A DNA stretch of 47,751 nt from Desulfovibrio sp. Fe33 (GTDB lineage: Bacteria; Desulfobacterota; Desulfovibrionia; Desulfovibrionales; Desulfovibrionaceae), in NCBI RefSeq assembly GCF_028532725.1, contig NZ_JAQKGU010000014.1, forward strand, positions 1 through 47,751. The letters are read 5' to 3'. The position numbers and the translations under genes were made by a program. Numbering within the stretch: the stretch's first letter is position 1; every line of letters starts with the position of its first letter. The notes under the pieces were generated by a model. That model did no database searches and was not told the DNA's origin. It saw nothing but the letters and a program-made list of their open reading frames with translations. Below, in pieces: positions 25,334-32,783 of this stretch.

Positions 25334-26389
25334 CTAGGGCATCATCGGGGCCATGGGCAACCCCTCGTCGATGTCCAGTCCGCAGATCAGGTTGGCGTTC
25401 ATCAACGCCTGACCGGATGCGCCGCGGCAGAGGTTGTCGATGGCCGAAAGGATGATGAGCCTGCCGGTGCGGGGATCGACCACCAGGCCGATGTCGCAGA
25501 AGACCGTGCCGCGCACGAACCGGGTCTCGGGCAACTGGCCCTCGGGCAGCACGCGGACCAGCGGCTTGTCCGAGTAGAAGTCCGTGTAGACTTGGCGAAC
25601 CTCTTTCAGGGAGGTTTCTCCCTTGAGCCGGGTGTAGATCGTGGACAGGATGCCCCGGTCGATGGGTAGCAGATGGGTGTTGAAGGAAACCGTGATTTCG
25701 GTTCCGGCCAGCTTGGAAATTTCCTGCTCGATCTCGGGCGTGTGCCGGTGGGTGGGCAGGCCATAGGCCTTGAATGAGTCGGCGACCTCGCAGAAGAGGT
25801 TGGGCACTTTGGCCCCGCGTCCCGCGCCCGAAGCGCCGGACTTGGCGTCGATGACGATGTCTCCGGTCTCGATGAGCCCGGCGGACAGGGCCGGGGCCAG
25901 GCCGAGGATGGAGGAGGTCGGGTAGCAGCCGGGGTTGGCGATGAGCCGCGCTCCCATGATCTTGTCGAGGTACAGTTCGGGCAGGCCGTAGACCGCTTCC
26001 GCAAGCAGGTCGGCGCGGGTGTGCTCAACCTTGTACCACGCCTCGTAGGTGGCCTTGTCGTTGATGCGGAAGTCCGCGGAGAGGTCGACGACCTTCACGC
26101 CCGCCTCGATCAGTTCGGCGGCGATTTCCATGGCGGTCTTGTGCGGCACGGCCAGGAAGACCACGTCGCATTCTTCGGCCAGGTCGGCCGCATCGGGCTG
26201 GGTGATGACCAGTTCGCCCAGCGGCAGCCGGTTCAGGAAGGGGTAGATGTCGGCGAGCGTTTTGCCCGCTTCGGACCGGGAGGTGGCCCTGACCAGCTCC
26301 ATGGAGGAGTGGTGAATCATGAGCCGGGCCAATTCCATGCCGGTGTAGCCGGTGACGCCCACCAGCCCGGCCTTGATGATCTGGGACAT
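25334..26389 (-). CDS. argC: N-acetyl-gamma-glutamyl-phosphate reductase
   Basis: This 351-residue enzyme reduces N-acetylglutamyl phosphate with NADPH, the third step of arginine synthesis. The N-terminal dinucleotide fold starts KAGLVGVTGYTGMELARLM. The catalytic cysteine is in IANPGCYPTSSILGL, and a histidine-containing segment, YGLPTHRHTPEIEQ, follows; length and motifs match ArgC type 1. The DUF1844 gene lies 11 bases upstream on the same strand and is likely in the same operon. Its native terminator, 26-60 bases past the stop, has been split by the mobile element at 25289, leaving only a 6-bp substitute stem. Otherwise the gene is intact. Confidence 0.96.
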   Translation of the reverse strand: MSQIIKAGLVGVTGYTGMELARLMIHHSSMELVRATSRSEAGKTLADIYPFLNRLPLGELVITQPDAADLAEECDVVFLAVPHKTAMEIAAELIEAGVKVVDLSADFRINDKATYEAWYKVEHTRADLLAEAVYGLPELYLDKIMGARLIANPGCYPTSSILGLAPALSAGLIETGDIVIDAKSGASGAGRGAKVPNLFCEVADSFKAYGLPTHRHTPEIEQEISKLAGTEITVSFNTHLLPIDRGILSTIYTRLKGETSLKEVRQVYTDFYSDKPLVRVLPEGQLPETRFVRGTVFCDIGLVVDPRTGRLIILSAIDNLCRGASGQALMNANLICGLDIDEGLPMAPMMP

Positions 26390-26400
26390 TCTCGTTTCCG

Positions 26401-26688
26401 TTATTTTGTCTTGTTAACGTACGCCATCCGCAGATTGTACACGATGTCGCACATGAGCTTCTTTTCTCCGTCATCCAGGCCGTTGTCGAATTTGTCCTTG
26501 AGCATTCCAAGCACGTCGATGGTGTGCTTGGCCAACTCCTTGTTGAACTCGACCTTGCCCGAGCCCGGATCGGCCGCTTCGCCCAGGGCGACCATGGCCG
26601 AGGACGACAGGGAATACAGGAAAGTTGTGAAATTGATACCCACGGGGATGCCCTTCATGGGATTTTCTCTACAGGTGTTCTCGGCCAT
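26401..26688 (-). CDS. DUF1844 family protein
   Basis: This is a 95-residue cytoplasmic protein. I chose the ATG at 26688 because GGAGAGG lies 4 nt upstream; an in-frame ATG at 26700 would add four residues. The sequence FTTFLYSLSSSAMVALGEAADPGSGKVEFNKELAKHTIDVLGMLKDKFDNGLDDGEKKLMCDIVYNLRMAY is typical of DUF1844, a small helical family found widely in deltaproteobacteria. Its function is unknown. It is immediately upstream of argC and probably co-transcribed. Confidence 0.85.
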   Translation of the reverse strand: MAENTCRENPMKGIPVGINFTTFLYSLSSSAMVALGEAADPGSGKVEFNKELAKHTIDVLGMLKDKFDNGLDDGEKKLMCDIVYNLRMAYVNKTK

Positions 26689-26723
26689 GTTCCTCTCCAT
26701 GCTGATTGGATGCGGTTGTCACT

Positions 26724-26740
26724 GACCGATAAGTACGGTC
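26724..26740. promoter_or_regulatory. Inverted repeat GACCG-N7-CGGTC
   Basis: GACCG (26724-26728) and CGGTC (26736-26740) form a TetR-operator-like site in the divergent gap between DUF1844 and the RND operon. No TetR gene is adjacent, so this is tentative. Confidence 0.28.
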
Positions 26741-26786
26741 TGGACAGCCCGTAGTCAATACGCGGGGCGGTGGATTGCCGTGCCGG

Positions 26787-26810
26787 TTAATGCGCAACTA
26801 TATGCATTAA
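26787..26810. promoter_or_regulatory. 24-bp inverted repeat upstream of the RND operon
   Basis: Arms TTAATGC (26787-26793) and GCATTAA (26804-26810) are perfect around 10 nt, a size like AcrR-type operators. It lies just before the possible leader peptide's ribosome-binding site. Confidence 0.38.
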
Positions 26811-26822
26811 GAGGAATAAGTT

Positions 26823-26921
26823 ATGTACATGGCATGGAAATGCAGATATGATATAGGACGTGAATTAGATGGTAGTGGTGCTTTCCTTTACAATATAATT
26901 CAAGGTTTTTGCGATGGTTAA
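26823..26921 (+). CDS. Possible leader peptide upstream of the RND operon
   Basis: A 32-codon frame starts at an ATG preceded by AAGAGG (8 nt spacing) and ends in a TAA that overlaps the next gene's ATG by 8 bases. The peptide begins MYMAWKCRYDIGRELDG. Overlap with the efflux gene would allow translational coupling, since that gene has only a weak ribosome-binding site of its own. Base composition is AT-rich here, so the frame may be fortuitous. No known leader peptide family is recognised. Confidence 0.3.
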   Translation: MYMAWKCRYDIGRELDGSGAFLYNIIQGFCDG

Positions 26922-28149
26922 CTCCGTGTTGCGCTCCATGACGGTCGGCTGTGTCCTCTTTTCCCTTTCCCTTCTTTTCGCCGGGTGCACCGGCGAGGAC
27001 AAAAAAACTCCGGCTCCGGCGGCTCAGGGGCCGACGCCTATGAAGGTTGTCAAGGCCGAGATTCGCGATGTCCCCAATTGGGGCGAGTGGGTCGGCCAGA
27101 TCGGCGCCCATGAGACCGTGGATGTTCGGGCCCGCGTGGCCGGGTTCCTTGTCGAGCGGAAGTTCGATGAGGGCCGGGCGGTGAAGAAGGGCGACCTGCT
27201 CTTCGTCATTGATCCCAAGCCGTTCGAAGAGGATTTGAAACAGGCTCAGTCCGGTTTGGAATACAACCAGGCGCTGTACGCCAAGGCCTCCAAGGACCTT
27301 GAGCGTTTCAAGAAGCTTTTCAACGAGGGCGTGGTCAGCCGCGACGAGTTCGAGAGCTACCAGACGCAGGCGGCTACCTATAAAGCCCAGTTGGCCGACA
27401 ACAAGGCCAAGGTGGAGAACGCCAGGATTCAGCTCGGCTACACCAAGATTTACTCCCCCATAGACGGTCTTATCGGCCGCGTTCAGGTGGATGTGGGCAA
27501 CCTCGTCGGGCAGGGCGAAAACACTTTGCTGGCGACAATCTCCACCATGGACCCCGTCTATGTCAGCTTCAACGTCAGTGAGACCGACTACATCCGGGCC
27601 ATGCGCGACAAGAAGGCGCGTGGCGAGGGCGGCGATACGCCCATTCGCCTGATCCTGGCGGACGGCGACGAATACAGCCAGCCGGGCAGATTCGATATGG
27701 TTGATCCGACCATCGACCCGAAAACCGGCACCCTCGGCATCCGTGTTTTGTTCCCCAATCCCGACAACATGCTCAAGCCGGGGCAGTACGCCAAGGTCCG
27801 CGTGCGGGTTTCCAATCACAGCGACGCCGTGGTCGTTCCGATCCGGGCGATCATGGACGTCCAGGGCATGAAGTCCGTGTTCCTGGTGGACCCGGATGGA
27901 ACCATCAGGAATCAGCCGGTCAAGCTCGGTTCCGAGTCCATGAGCCTGGCTGTGGTCGCGGAGGGCGTCGAGGCCGGGGACATGCTTCTTTCCGAGGGCA
28001 TCAACCGGGTCAAGCCGGGCATGAAGATCAAGCCGGTCGTCGTGCCCATGGAGCGTGACGGCATGGAGGCAGCTCCCTCCGATGACGTCGGGGGCGAGGA
28101 AGCTCCGGTTCCCGCCGACGGCGGCAAGACGGCCGCCGGGGCGGAGTAG
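26914..28149 (+). CDS. RND efflux periplasmic adaptor, lipoprotein (AcrA-like)
   Basis: This is a 411-residue membrane-fusion protein. The N-terminus is a lipoprotein signal with Cys25 in the lipobox LLFAGC, so it should be anchored to the inner membrane. The lipoyl halves, the coiled-coil hairpin (about 100-170, QAQSGLEYNQALYAKASKDLERFKKLFNEGVVSRDEFESYQ) and the beta-barrel segment YVSFNVSETDYIRAM follow the AcrA pattern. It links the inner-membrane pump with an outer-membrane channel, which is not encoded here. The permease gene starts 2 bases after the stop. The C-terminal 30 residues are Ala/Pro/Asp-rich and disordered. Regulation may use the palindrome at 26787-26810. Confidence 0.9.
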   Translation: MVNSVLRSMTVGCVLFSLSLLFAGCTGEDKKTPAPAAQGPTPMKVVKAEIRDVPNWGEWVGQIGAHETVDVRARVAGFLVERKFDEGRAVKKGDLLFVIDPKPFEEDLKQAQSGLEYNQALYAKASKDLERFKKLFNEGVVSRDEFESYQTQAATYKAQLADNKAKVENARIQLGYTKIYSPIDGLIGRVQVDVGNLVGQGENTLLATISTMDPVYVSFNVSETDYIRAMRDKKARGEGGDTPIRLILADGDEYSQPGRFDMVDPTIDPKTGTLGIRVLFPNPDNMLKPGQYAKVRVRVSNHSDAVVVPIRAIMDVQGMKSVFLVDPDGTIRNQPVKLGSESMSLAVVAEGVEAGDMLLSEGINRVKPGMKIKPVVVPMERDGMEAAPSDDVGGEEAPVPADGGKTAAGAE

Positions 28150-28151
28150 CC

Positions 28152-31100
28152 ATGTTTGTCCGCTTTTTCATAGACAGACCCATTTTCGCCTCGGTGGTGG
28201 CCATCATCATCCTGCTGGTGGGTGTTCTCTCCCTGTTCGCCCTGCCCATCGCCCAGTATCCGCAGATTTCGCCTCCGTCCGTGTCCGTGCGCGCCACCTA
28301 CACCGGGGCCGACGCCGAAACCGTGGAGCAATCGGTAGCCTCGCCCATCGAAGAGCAGGTCAACGGCGCGCAGGACATGATGTACATGAAGTCCATCTCG
28401 GCCAACGACGGGTCCATGAGCCTGACCGTGACCTTCGAGCTCGGCCGCGACCTGGAACTGGCCACCGTGGACGTGCAGAACCGCGTCAACCTGGCCACTC
28501 CCCAATTGCCGCAGGAAGTCCGCAATACCGGTATCTCCGTGCGCAAGCAGTCGCCGGAGTTCGTGCTTATCGTGTCCCTGACCTCGGACAAGCCGGAATA
28601 CGACACGCTTTTCCTGAACAACTACGGCAAGATCAATATTTACGACGCGCTCCGCCGCATTGAGGGCGTCGGCGACGTCAACATGTTCGGCGACCTCGAC
28701 TACGGTATGCGTCTGTGGCTCGACCCGGACAAGTTGACCTCCTACGGCCTGACGGTCAGCGACGTCATCAACGCCGTGGAAGAGCAGAACACCCAGGCTC
28801 CGGCGGGCCAGATAGGTATGCCGCCCACGCCCAAGGACCAGCAGTTCCAGATGACCCTGCGGGTCAAGGGCCGCCTGGCCGCTCCCGAGGAGTTCGGCAA
28901 TATCATCCTCAAGGCCAAGGCCGACGGGTCCGCGGTGCGCATCAAGGATGTGGCTCGTGTGGAGCTGGGCGCTAAAAATTATTTCACGTTCTCGCGGCTC
29001 AACAATCAGCCCAACGCCTCCATGCTCATCTACCAGTTGCCCGGTTCAAACGCGCTGGAGGTGGCCAGGCAGGTCCGGGCGACCATGGAGGAACTGTCCC
29101 ACTTCTTCCCGGACGGCATCCATTATTCCATTCCCTACGACACCACCCGCTTTGTGAACTCTTCCATCGACGAGGTCATGGACACCTTGTACGAGGCGCT
29201 CATCCTGGTCTTCCTGGTGGTTTTCATTTTCCTGCAAAACTGGCGCACGACCATTATTCCCATGGTCTGCGTGCCTGTTTCCCTGATAGGCACCTTCGCC
29301 CTGTTCCCCATGCTCGGGTTCTCCATCAACACCCTGACCCTGTTCGGCCTGGTGCTGGCCATCGGCATCGTGGTCGACGACGCCATCGTCGTGGTGGAAG
29401 CCACCCAGCGCAACATCGACGAGGAGGGCATGTCCCCGAAGGAAGCCACGAAAAAGGCCATGAGCGAAGTCACCGGGCCGGTCATCGCCAGTACCCTGGT
29501 GCTTATCGCGGTGTTCGTTCCGGTGGCTTTCATGGGAGGCATCACCGGCCAGTTGTACAAGCAATTCGCCCTGACGCTTTCCGTGTCCGTGGCCATCTCG
29601 TCGGTCAACGCCCTGACCTTGTCGCCCGCCCTGTCGGCCCTTATCCTGCGGCCCTACAAGCCCATTCGCGGCCCGCTCGGCTGGTTCTTCGACAAGTTTA
29701 ACGCGGTCTTCGACTGGTGCACCCGCAAATACAACGCCGCCGTGGCCGCCATGGTCCGGCGCGCCTTCATGGGCGTGCTCGTTGTGGCCGTGCTTATCGG
29801 TGCGTGCGGCGGGCTGTTCTCCATCCTGCCGTCGAGTTTCGTGCCGGACGAGGACCAGGGGTACTTCATCATCAACGCCTCCCTGCCCGAGGGCGCGTCC
29901 TTGGAGCGGTCCGAAGCGGTCATGCGCAAGGTCGAGGCGTACCTCAAGGACGCTCCCGGGGTGCACGATTATGTCGTGCTCGGCGGATTCAACCTGCTGA
30001 CCGGTGCGTACTCGTCGTATACCTCGGCGGTCTTCGTGGTCCTGGACGACTGGTCCGAACGAGAGACCCCGGAGCTGTCGCTTGCGTCCATCATGGGCAA
30101 GGCGCAAAAGGAGTTCTGGTCCATTCAGGAGGCTGTCATCATGGCCTTTGCGCCGCCGCCCATTCCCGGTCTTTCCTCCACGGGCGGCTTGCAGTTCGAG
30201 CTTCAGGACCGTTCCGGCAACTCGGTGGCCGAGCTCGCGGCCGTGACCAAGCAGTATATCGCCGAGGCGTCCAAGCGGCCCGAGATCGCCAACCTGTTCA
30301 CCACGTTCAGCGACGGCGTGCCGCAGTATTTCGTCGAGATCGACCGCGACAAGGCCAAGAAGCTGGGGGTGCCCATCTCCGACGTATTCAAGACGTTGCA
30401 GACCTATCTCGGCGGCTATTACATCAACGACTTCAACAAGTACGGACGCACCTACCGCGTCATGGCCCAGGCCGAGTCGCAGTTCCGCACCCGGCTTGAG
30501 GATCTCAACCGGTTCTACATGCGGTCCGGCGACGGCGAGATGGTCCCGCTGTCCACCCTGAGCCACGCCAAGCGCATCGCCGGTCCCGAGTACGTGCAGC
30601 GCTACAACGTGTTCCGCACGGTGGAAATCAACGCGGCCACACCGGCCGGGTACAGCTCGGGCCAATCCATGGCCGCCATGGAGGAGGTGGCCCGGCAGAC
30701 CCTGCCCGACGGGTATGGGTTCGACTGGACCGCCATCGCCTATCAAGAGAAAAATGCCGGGGGACAGACGGGGATGATCTTTGCCCTGGCCATCGTTATG
30801 GTCTTTCTGGTGCTCGCCGCCCAGTACGAGAGCTGGACCACCCCGTTCGCGGTCATTCTCTGCGTCCCGCTCGGCATCTTCGGGGCCATGTCGGCCCAGT
30901 GGCTGCGCGGGCTGGACAATAACGTCTACGCCCAGGTCGGGCTGGTCATGCTCATAGGTTTGGCCGCCAAGAACGCGATCATGATCGTGGAATACGCCAA
31001 GGAAAAGCACGACGGGGGCATGTCCCTCATGGAAGCTGCCAAGGCTGCGGCTGCCCTGCGTTTCAGGCCCATCCTCATGACTTCGTTCGCTTTCATCCTC

Positions 31101-31304
31101 GGCGTCATACCGCTTGTCCGGGCTTCGGGAGCGGGGTCTTCCAGTCGGCACGCTCTGGGCACTTCGGTCTTCGGCGGCATGATCGCGGCCACGCTGCTCG
31201 GCGTGCTGGTCGTTCCCTCCCTCTATACCGCCATCCAAGGCGCGGGTTCCCGTCTTGGCGGACTCCTGCGGCGCAGGGGGATCGCCAACAAGAAGGAAGA
31301 GTAG
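28152..31304 (+). CDS. RND efflux permease, HAE1/AcrB type
   Basis: This 1050-residue inner-membrane protein has twelve predicted helices and two large periplasmic loops, as in AcrB. Helix 4 carries the proton-relay acidic pair in GIVVDDAIVVVEA, and helix 10 carries the lysine in LIGLAAKNAIMIVEYAK, so the proton pathway is complete. The first helix starts MFVRFFIDRPIFASVVAIIILLVGVLSLFALPIAQYPQISPP. The product would export hydrophobic compounds such as antibiotics, dyes or solvents together with the upstream adaptor and an outer-membrane factor encoded elsewhere. It is a separate system from the pump at 43277. A good terminator follows at 31333. Confidence 0.95.
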   Translation: MFVRFFIDRPIFASVVAIIILLVGVLSLFALPIAQYPQISPPSVSVRATYTGADAETVEQSVASPIEEQVNGAQDMMYMKSISANDGSMSLTVTFELGRDLELATVDVQNRVNLATPQLPQEVRNTGISVRKQSPEFVLIVSLTSDKPEYDTLFLNNYGKINIYDALRRIEGVGDVNMFGDLDYGMRLWLDPDKLTSYGLTVSDVINAVEEQNTQAPAGQIGMPPTPKDQQFQMTLRVKGRLAAPEEFGNIILKAKADGSAVRIKDVARVELGAKNYFTFSRLNNQPNASMLIYQLPGSNALEVARQVRATMEELSHFFPDGIHYSIPYDTTRFVNSSIDEVMDTLYEALILVFLVVFIFLQNWRTTIIPMVCVPVSLIGTFALFPMLGFSINTLTLFGLVLAIGIVVDDAIVVVEATQRNIDEEGMSPKEATKKAMSEVTGPVIASTLVLIAVFVPVAFMGGITGQLYKQFALTLSVSVAISSVNALTLSPALSALILRPYKPIRGPLGWFFDKFNAVFDWCTRKYNAAVAAMVRRAFMGVLVVAVLIGACGGLFSILPSSFVPDEDQGYFIINASLPEGASLERSEAVMRKVEAYLKDAPGVHDYVVLGGFNLLTGAYSSYTSAVFVVLDDWSERETPELSLASIMGKAQKEFWSIQEAVIMAFAPPPIPGLSSTGGLQFELQDRSGNSVAELAAVTKQYIAEASKRPEIANLFTTFSDGVPQYFVEIDRDKAKKLGVPISDVFKTLQTYLGGYYINDFNKYGRTYRVMAQAESQFRTRLEDLNRFYMRSGDGEMVPLSTLSHAKRIAGPEYVQRYNVFRTVEINAATPAGYSSGQSMAAMEEVARQTLPDGYGFDWTAIAYQEKNAGGQTGMIFALAIVMVFLVLAAQYESWTTPFAVILCVPLGIFGAMSAQWLRGLDNNVYAQVGLVMLIGLAAKNAIMIVEYAKEKHDGGMSLMEAAKAAAALRFRPILMTSFAFILGVIPLVRASGAGSSSRHALGTSVFGGMIAATLLGVLVVPSLYTAIQGAGSRLGGLLRRRGIANKKEE

Positions 31305-31332
31305 ATACCGGCCGCCAACGAGTATGGACATC

Positions 31333-31363
31333 AGGCCGCCTTTGGGCGGCCTTTTATTTTTTC
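31333..31363 (+). terminator. Terminator of the first RND operon
   Basis: An 8-bp stem (AGGCCGCC / GGCGGCCT) around a TTTG loop is followed by TTTATTTTTTCC, 29 bases after the permease stop. Confidence 0.85.
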
Positions 31364-31429
31364 CGTCCCGGCGCATATAAAATAATCCCGCAGAGTTGAC
31401 GGAAACGAATAATCTGTTACGGTTCCACT

Positions 31430-32233
31430 ATGGGAAAATGCGTCGTGCGTTCAAGGATCGGCAAGGTCGGAATACGGCTGGCGGGTTTCATGCTGGCCGT
31501 CGTGCTCCTGACCGGCCTTTCGCCTGCTTTGGCCGCAGCTCCCCTGCGTTTGGCCTATCCGGATTTCTGGCCTTTTTTTACCATGACGGCCGAAGGATAC
31601 ATGACCGGCTTTTTCTATGAGATCGTCGACGAGGCGCTCGGCAGAATGGGCATTGAGGTCGAATGGAAGGAATATCCGTGGAGCCGCTGCCAGGTCCTGG
31701 TCCATTCGGGCGAGGCGGACGCCATGATAACCGTGCCCACTGCCGAACGGCAGTTCTACACGGTAACGCATTCCGACCCGTTCTACGTCAAGGAGCTCAA
31801 GATTTTCACTACGGTGGACAATCCCAAGCTGGCGGAGATCCGCAGAATCGACTCCATCGACGACATCTTCCGCCTGGGGCTGGTGGTCGTCACCTACAAC
31901 GGCAACGGCTGGAACGATGAGTACATTCGGTCGCGGGGCATCAAAATTTATGAATCTCCGCAGCTCAAGAACGTGTGGCTCATGCTCGCCAATAACCGTG
32001 GAGACATCGTCATAGAGTGGCCCATAGCCGCATGGCCCCAGATCAAGGCGGGCAGGGTGACGAACCGTATCGTGGAAACTTCCGTTTCCCTGGAAGGAAT
32101 GCCTTTCCACCTGCTGGTTAATCGCAACAGTCCTTATGCCGAACGTCTTCCTGAATTCAACGATGTCATCAGCCAAATGCGCTGCGAGGGCCGCCTCGAC
32201 GAGATTATAGGAAAATACGTGGTCGCGCCGTAG
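31430..32233 (+). CDS. Periplasmic solute-binding protein, SBP-bac-3-like, orphan
   Basis: This is a 267-residue exported protein. A basic segment and hydrophobic core (RLAGFMLAVVLLTGLSPALAAAP) form a signal peptide. The mature part has LRLAYPDFWPFFTMTAEGYMTGFFYEIVDEALGRMGIEVEWKEYPWSRCQVLVHSGEADAMITVPTAER, matching the start of polar amino-acid-type binding proteins. No ABC permease or ATPase is adjacent, so it may serve a sensor, a distant transporter, or act alone. The start lacks a visible ribosome-binding site. TTGACG (31396-31401) and TACGGT (31418-31423) lie such that transcription could begin close to the ATG. Terminators lie on both sides, so it is probably a single-gene unit. The ligand is unknown. 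Confidence 0.78.
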   Translation: MGKCVVRSRIGKVGIRLAGFMLAVVLLTGLSPALAAAPLRLAYPDFWPFFTMTAEGYMTGFFYEIVDEALGRMGIEVEWKEYPWSRCQVLVHSGEADAMITVPTAERQFYTVTHSDPFYVKELKIFTTVDNPKLAEIRRIDSIDDIFRLGLVVVTYNGNGWNDEYIRSRGIKIYESPQLKNVWLMLANNRGDIVIEWPIAAWPQIKAGRVTNRIVETSVSLEGMPFHLLVNRNSPYAERLPEFNDVISQMRCEGRLDEIIGKYVVAP

Positions 32234-32258
32234 CCCGGGAAGCCTTTGAGAGCAATGA

Positions 32259-32287
32259 AAAAGGCCCGCATTGCGGGTCTTTTTTTG
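32259..32287 (+). terminator. Terminator after the solute-binding protein
   Basis: A stem of AAGGCCCGC with GCGGGTCTT (one G-T pair) around a short loop is followed by a run of seven T, 26 bases after the stop. Confidence 0.8.
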
Positions 32288-32294
32288 GAAGTTT

Positions 32295-32321
32295 TTGGCC
32301 AATCGCTTTATATAGTATATT
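32295..32321 (+). promoter_or_regulatory. Candidate promoter of the small Cys-rich protein gene
   Basis: TTGGCC (32295-32300) and TATATT (32316-32321) are separated by 15 nt in AT-rich DNA just after a terminator. Another TATAAA follows a few bases on. Confidence 0.33.
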
Positions 32322-32381
32322 GCATATAAAATAGTTTTACGATATGAGCATGGAAACCAAAACATTGAAGGAGGCTGGAGA

Positions 32382-32588
32382 ATGACCAGATACTACGTCA
32401 ACAAGAATGCGCAGCCCACGGGTGAACATGAGGTGCACACGGCATCTTGCGCATACAAGCCGTTGCGGGAGAATTGTCAGTATCTTGGAGAATTCGTGAG
32501 TTGTTATGGCGCGCTCATGGAAGCCCGCAAGTACTATGACAAGGTTGATGGGTGCTATTATTGTTGCAACGAATGCCATACCAAATAG
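32382..32588 (+). CDS. Small Cys-rich protein of unknown function
   Basis: This is a 68-residue protein with a good ribosome-binding site (GGAGGCTGGAG) before the ATG at 32382. Six cysteines and three histidines are in HEVHTASCAYKPLRENCQYLG, FVSCYGA and VDGCYYCCNECHTK, the last forming a CxxCCxxCH cluster that could bind a metal. Tandem terminators bracket it, so it is an independent transcript. Similar short proteins occur in sulfate reducers and are annotated only as hypothetical. The codon use and SD make a real gene likely. Confidence 0.75.
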   Translation: MTRYYVNKNAQPTGEHEVHTASCAYKPLRENCQYLGEFVSCYGALMEARKYYDKVDGCYYCCNECHTK

Positions 32589-32603
32589 CATGGCGCGTAA
32601 ATG

Positions 32604-32634
32604 AGAAAGCCCCGCAATGCGGGGCTTTCTTTTG
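32604..32634 (+). terminator. Terminator after the small Cys-rich protein
   Basis: A 12-bp perfect stem (32604-32615 with 32619-32630) around AAT, followed by TTTT, lies 16 bases after the stop. Confidence 0.85.
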
Positions 32635-32709
32635 GGGTGTACCATTTGACTCACTGAAGAGGCGAATCAGGTGTTGAAAGCCGCTTCGCGGCAATCGTCG
32701 GGTGATTTC

Positions 32710-32736
32710 GCCTCCGGCGGGCAAGGGCTCGCACCC
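32710..32736. repeat. Intergenic repeat with GCCTCCGGCGG core and hairpin
   Basis: GCCTCCGGCGG recurs at 47604-47614. Here it is followed by GCAAGGG and CCCTTGC arms forming a small hairpin. Similar intergenic repeats are common in Desulfovibrio genomes. Confidence 0.45.
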
Positions 32737-32783
32737 TTGCATCCCCTGTGAGGCCTTCGGCGCTGGCCCGGCCGGAAAGCCGG

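Noticed and set aside
29046..31376. Long minus-strand frame opposite the first RND permease
   Set aside because: Same reasoning: a GC-rich third-position shadow of a well-supported permease with no family motif.
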